Part shown: positions 59,374-64,000 of the stretch, piece after piece
Layout of the letters: every line of letters starts with the position of its first letter
Position numbering within the stretch: position 1 is the stretch's first letter
Origin: Aptenodytes patagonicus
Lineage: Eukaryota > Chordata > Aves > Sphenisciformes > Spheniscidae
Assembly: GCF_965638725.1 (NCBI RefSeq)
Contig: NC_134960.1
Span: 7,442,501 to 7,506,500, forward strand
DNA length: 64,000 bases
Direction: 5' to 3'
Translations under genes and position numbers: made by a program
Notes under the pieces: model-generated
The model's database searches: none
Told to the model about the DNA's origin: nothing
What the model saw: the letters and a program-made list of their open reading frames with translations, nothing else

Positions 59374-60367
59374 TTACTGACAATATTGCCGTTCGCCCGG
59401 TCCTGTCGCGAAAAGGCATGGATATGCCTGTTTTCTCTATATTTTAAATATAATTTCTACTTTAACTCATCCAAAGCTTCCATCCCCCCCATTGTAAGGA
59501 AACATGGCAGAAAGTGGTTTGGAAAAGAAAAAAATCCTTCATCATTTCTAGTGTTCTGAATACTATTTCTGACTCCTGGGACTTGAATCCTGCCAGGTCA
59601 TTTAAAAGGACAGAAGGTACCTGCGATTTCTGATGAAGGCCCTGATGTCCTTCTCGGGTTTCCCATTGGATGCTCTCTGATGGGGATGAGAGAGATAATG
59701 TGTTTGCTTTCCTCTATCCAAAAGTCACAAAATGTTTGATCGGCAAACCCGTGACTAAAAAAAGTAAATATATAAAATAAACAACAACCCGCAGCCTCTT
59801 TCTTAAGTTTCCCTGTCTATCCAGTTTTCAAAGTGCAAAATCTAGAGAAGCATAGAATGATTTTCTTGGGTTTTTTTTCCTTTTGTTAGGGCTTTTTTTC
59901 CCCACGTGCTTGACTGGTATGGCCTTTCTATAGCAAAAGTCAGATAAAGCGTAATTGCAGTCATTTCTGCACATGGAATTATGAATCATTCCAGTGACTT
60001 GAGAATCTAAGCTGTTAATAGGCTAAAAAAAGGATTTTTTTTGTTTAACTTTTTTTGATTGTTTTCTTTTTGCATTATAATTAAGCATGAATATATATTA
60101 ATATATTACACTGCTTGGATTGCAGCTGGAGCAATCCAAACCTTCCTATGCCGTAAAACTAACCCCCACCCTGCACTCCCCAGATGGAGAGCTTTTTTCT
60201 CCTCCCTGTGCCGGTTATCCTCAGTTCACATGATTAAAAGTCCCTCCCAGCCCCCCTCCCCTTTTTTTTTTAGTAGATATTGCCACATTCTTAAATTCAT
60301 GCATTGCTGCATTGCTATTGCACATATATAAAGGATTGCTCGCTCCCTCCCAGCTGCTCCCCTTCCC

Positions 60368-60682
<315 letters not shown>

Positions 60683-63600
60683 CTACTTAAAATGAGATAT
60701 AGACAGTGCACCCTCGCTATAAGGCTCTCCACTGACAGCTTCCTGCTCTGCAAGGGAAAGACATCTCCGTCGTGCCCCAACCACAGCGCCCTTGGACAAA
60801 CCCTCTGCTCTTGGGAGATCAGCCTTATAGAGGGGTGCCAGCTGTGTGATGCACAGATGCAAATCAGGGGATCCAGGCACCCCATGGAGAACAGGACTGA
60901 CTTCCACCCCACTGGTGTCTTTGACATACTTGAACGGTTTGTGGTACTGTGTTCATTTTTCCAATTGCATCCCCTGTTTTGCTTCTGCCTCTCCCTCCCC
61001 CCCCCGGTCCTATCGGCACCTTCTTTGCTTTGCCTGTGCTGTATCAGCTCGCCCAGAAGGAGTGGGCTCCATGTAACTCAGGTAGTCGAAGCCACAGCGC
61101 GAGACTTCCTACAGAGTTACATGGATGCGCAGGCGCTGAGACCTGTCCAGGAAAAGACCTCTGCAGGCAGCGTGCAACCAGCCCTCAGCTCGCCTGCCCA
61201 CAGAACCCCCCGAGCCCCACAGCCCCTCCCCACAAGCCATCTTTTAGGTGAGGAACAGAAGTGCTCTTCTGCGGGTCAACGGTAAGACATGGCTGCTTGT
61301 GCGAATTCCAATTATTGAGAAAGAAAAATAATTTATTTTCCAGTCTAAAGGCAAATGCTATTGCTGTTTTTTTGGTGGAGGCCTTGCAGGCTTCTCAGAA
61401 CAATTTAGCCCTATTTTATTGAACACGGGGATGTAATCACAGGAAAAAACAAGTTTGCCAAAGTAATTCAACCAGTGAGTTGCAGAGGCAGGGTCAGAAA
61501 CCCGCCTCTTGACTGCAGGTCACCGAGGCTAATTGTTAGACCAATGGCACTAGTTATCTGTCATGGAGGCTGATTCACGCTGTGTCCACCAACGCTGACC
61601 TGTGTCCCCCAACACTGACCTACCGGCCCCCTCCCTCGTAGCCCACCTGCCTGATGTGCCCTGCTGCCCCTTCCTCTCTTCTTTGCAGAATGCCTTTTCT
61701 GGATGGCCCCTGTATCGAGCAGGTAGCTGCATGGGATGGAGGCACTGTGCCGGGGGTCTGGGGTGGAGGTGCGGAAGGAAGAGCACGCTGGCGTATCTGA
61801 GCAAAGCGAAACAACCCAAATAAAATCAAGCCTTCTTTGTTTTGTTTTTTTTTTTTTTTGGGAGAGGGTGGCAAGCTGGTGAGTTGTGTGACCTAACAGC
61901 AGGCTTATTTGTTTCAGAGTCCTGGCTGAGACAAATTTGCCGTCCTTTGGCTAGTTCTTCCCTGCTCTGGTTGTGTCCCCTTGGTACATCGCTGGTCCCT
62001 GGCATCTGATACTTGACAATCCTTAAATGTCTTTGCTGCCTAACAGTGCCTCTGTGAGGAGGCCATGCTCTGGTTGGGGAAACTGAGGCACCAAAAATTA
62101 GGACCCAGCTGCTCTCAGGGCTGGGTGAGTCCAGGTGCTGAACATCTAGTAAGAGACACTTTGTGAGCACTAGGGGTCAAGGTTCACAGAAACTCTTCTC
62201 TCGGCTCTCTTGGAGAGAATTTTTCAGTTAAAAGGTTGATTTTCTGATGATAGGTGATGCAGGAGTTCTACTTTTTTGGCGGCCAGAACCTGCAATACAG
62301 ATGAGGCACTGGCAATGAGGGCGGATGGGGACCTGGCGGGGTACGGGCAGCAGGGGCCAATTCCGACCCTCCTGCTGCGCTGCCGGCTCCTGCCAGCGCC
62401 TGCCAGGCTGTGCCGGGGGCTGCGCCTGGGGTGGCAGTGGGCACCAGCATCCCTTGGCTCTGGCACATCGGGGAGAGTTTTGCAAAGGTTCACTCTCACC
62501 CCTAACTTGTCCCCCTTTCCTTAACTGGGCTCCTTCGTGCAGCTAATAACGTGTGCATGGGCTGCAAAGGCCTGGCTTTCTGAGATGCTCAGAGCTTATA
62601 GACCTTTTCATCACGTCTGTACTATGGGGGTTGAGGTAAAACTGCCTCTGCTCTTCTCTGGTTGTAGAAACACATGTGCACTGACACATCTCTGGTTTAG
62701 CCTAAATCACTCAATTCCCTAATTTACTGGATTTCTTTTCTCTCCTCATTACCGAGCGGCCACTGGCTGTTTTCTGTGGCTGATTTGTTTTGTGTGAGTG
62801 CCGTACCCAGGATAGAGAAGCTAATGGTGCCTTTTTCAAGGTGCCATATCAAAGGAGAAGGGCAAAGGCATCACCAGCCACACTGGGCTGGCCTCCCTGG
62901 GCTGGGTCTCCAAATACACTCCAAGTGGGTCTGATGATGGTGTCGTATTAACCAGACTGGTCCATGCCTCGAAGGGATAGTAACTCTCCCTAGTCATCAT
63001 GGTCCCTACATCTCCCCGTGCCAGGACCTGTCTGCCTCAGTAAATACAGACCGAGTAATGGGTTCAGAGAGAGTTGTCTAGATGATCTTTCTAGACTAGT
63101 CCTCCCGCTTCTTCCAGAGGGAAGGAGGTAAGAGGTGGCTCAGAAATGGAAAGGGTCAATTGAAACCTGGCAACAAATATTTATTGATTTGATTTTTATT
63201 TTTTAGAGAGGAAGAAAGACTCTTAATGATGAGAACAAGCTAGTACCTTGCATCTAACTCTGAGGAAAGTAAGAAACAGATTTGTCTGGATTCACTTGTA
63301 TTAGTACCAGACCGTGGCACGTTGTCCGGCGCATTGAGCTGTGAAGAATGGCTAGTAGGTTTTGATTTGGGCAGACCTAATAAATGTGGGCATGTGCTAG
63401 TCCTCTCCCCAGCTGCCTCCACCAGCATGGACCACTGCAACATCTCACTTGTTTTTAGCCTGACATGTCATACCTAAACCAGGCAGAGCTACCCAGACAA
63501 GTCAGGACATCAGGACAGAGCAATTAGGTTCTTTGGCAGCTGCACTAACCCATTTGCATATTTGCAGTCAGCTCCTGGTTTTCTGATGAGCCTGCAAACC

Positions 63601-64000
63601 TTGTTCATTTTGCTTTTGCAAGTGTTTTTGTTTATGCTCTGTTCCAATTAAATTGCTGTGAGATTGGGCAGGGATTGTAATAGCAGCCTTGTGTTCAATG
63701 GAACATCTCTGGCAAATATCTTTTAAACTCATCTGTATATTAGTGGCTTTTTTCTCCTTATTGTTTTATCAACAGAGCGATCTGCATACAACAGCACGGA
63801 TCCAGAGATGGGATGTCTGAATCTAGATGAAGAGAGAAAAGCAATATGAGGCACCCATGTTGGGTGGTTTTAGCCATGGCTCTATTAAGCAGGCTGCATC
63901 TTCTGAACCAAAACTGCCTCAGTTGATTATGAGATGGCAGGGTCTTGCTCTGGCCAGACAAAATCAATGGGTGCTGATGGTCTCATCTGTTACTTCTTTT
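60683..64000 (-). other. GLRA1: GLRA1 intron (partial)
   Basis: Intron upstream of the last GLRA1 exon; its other end is outside the window. No exon for TM1-TM3 is found in it on the minus strand. It includes T-runs near 61.85 kb and a possible ancient interspersed repeat at 61.43-61.56 kb. Confidence 0.8.
61430..61560. repeat. possible ancient amniote interspersed repeat
   Basis: Wording such as TTTGCCAAAGTAATTC, GTGAGTTGCAGAGGCAGGG and TCAGAAACCCG, ending TTAGACCAATGGCACTA, resembles old repeats of amniotes in which similar phrases occur. A related fragment may lie near 27.2 kb (CACAGAGAAAGCTGTTTGCC). The resemblance is by eye and weak. Confidence 0.3.

Larger units (their letters stand above)
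44556..60367. other. interval between convergent G3BP1 and GLRA1
   Basis: About 15.8 kb with no recognisable coding exon on either strand. The left part may be distal 3'UTR of G3BP1 and the right end is GLRA1 3'UTR. AATAAA followed by a GT-rich stretch at 52796-52801 is the most convincing distal signal. Composition rises in GC from about 52 kb on. Confidence 0.6.

Noticed and set aside
63061-63120. CR1-like wording (TCTAGATGATCTTTCTAG)
   Set aside because: It resembles the 3' part of CR1 elements but is too short and lacks the terminal octamer repeats, so no element is called.

Overview
The window is vertebrate nuclear DNA, almost certainly from a bird, and most likely a neoavian. Genes are split into small exons with GT-AG introns. 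A CR1 LINE with the avian-type 3' octamer repeat and a solo LTR of a type recognised from bird genomes are present. Three genes are identified from their coding exons, in the order known from human 5q33 (ATOX1, G3BP1, GLRA1).

Layout. Positions 1-14.6 kb are GC-rich, gene-poor flanking DNA with one solo ERV LTR (8708-9271). ATOX1, the cytosolic copper chaperone, lies on the minus strand: its stop is at 14680 and its ATG at 17457-17459, in a CpG island. A GC-rich spacer of about 3 kb follows. The G3BP1 promoter (20.27-20.92 kb) is on the plus strand and holds matches to YY1, CTCF and three inverted CCAAT boxes. A non-coding exon 1 ends at 20924. A 13.6 kb AT-rich intron 1 contains an antisense 5'-truncated CR1 and an unexplained antisense ORF. 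Eleven coding exons of G3BP1 run from 34572 to 43693 and join in frame to 465 codons. The G3BP1 3'UTR begins at 43694 and has a proximal poly(A) signal at 44529, with several further signals downstream. From about 44.5 to 60.3 kb no coding gene is visible. The last coding exon of GLRA1 (glycine receptor alpha-1) lies on the minus strand at 60368-60658. The rest of the window to 64000 is GLRA1 intron.

The three genes are not a functional pathway; they are neighbours through conserved synteny. ATOX1 and G3BP1 are divergent with about 3.4 kb between their starts. G3BP1 and GLRA1 are convergent.

I found no bacterial-type system, CRISPR array, tRNA or rRNA gene. The most interesting points are a conserved alternative acceptor of GLRA1 that would add eight residues to the intracellular loop, the CTCF/YY1/NF-Y layout upstream of G3BP1, an unidentified CpG-retaining antisense ORF in G3BP1 intron 1, a minisatellite-like GC motif flanking ATOX1 exon 1, and the solo LTR with a target duplication that differs by one CpG-type transition.
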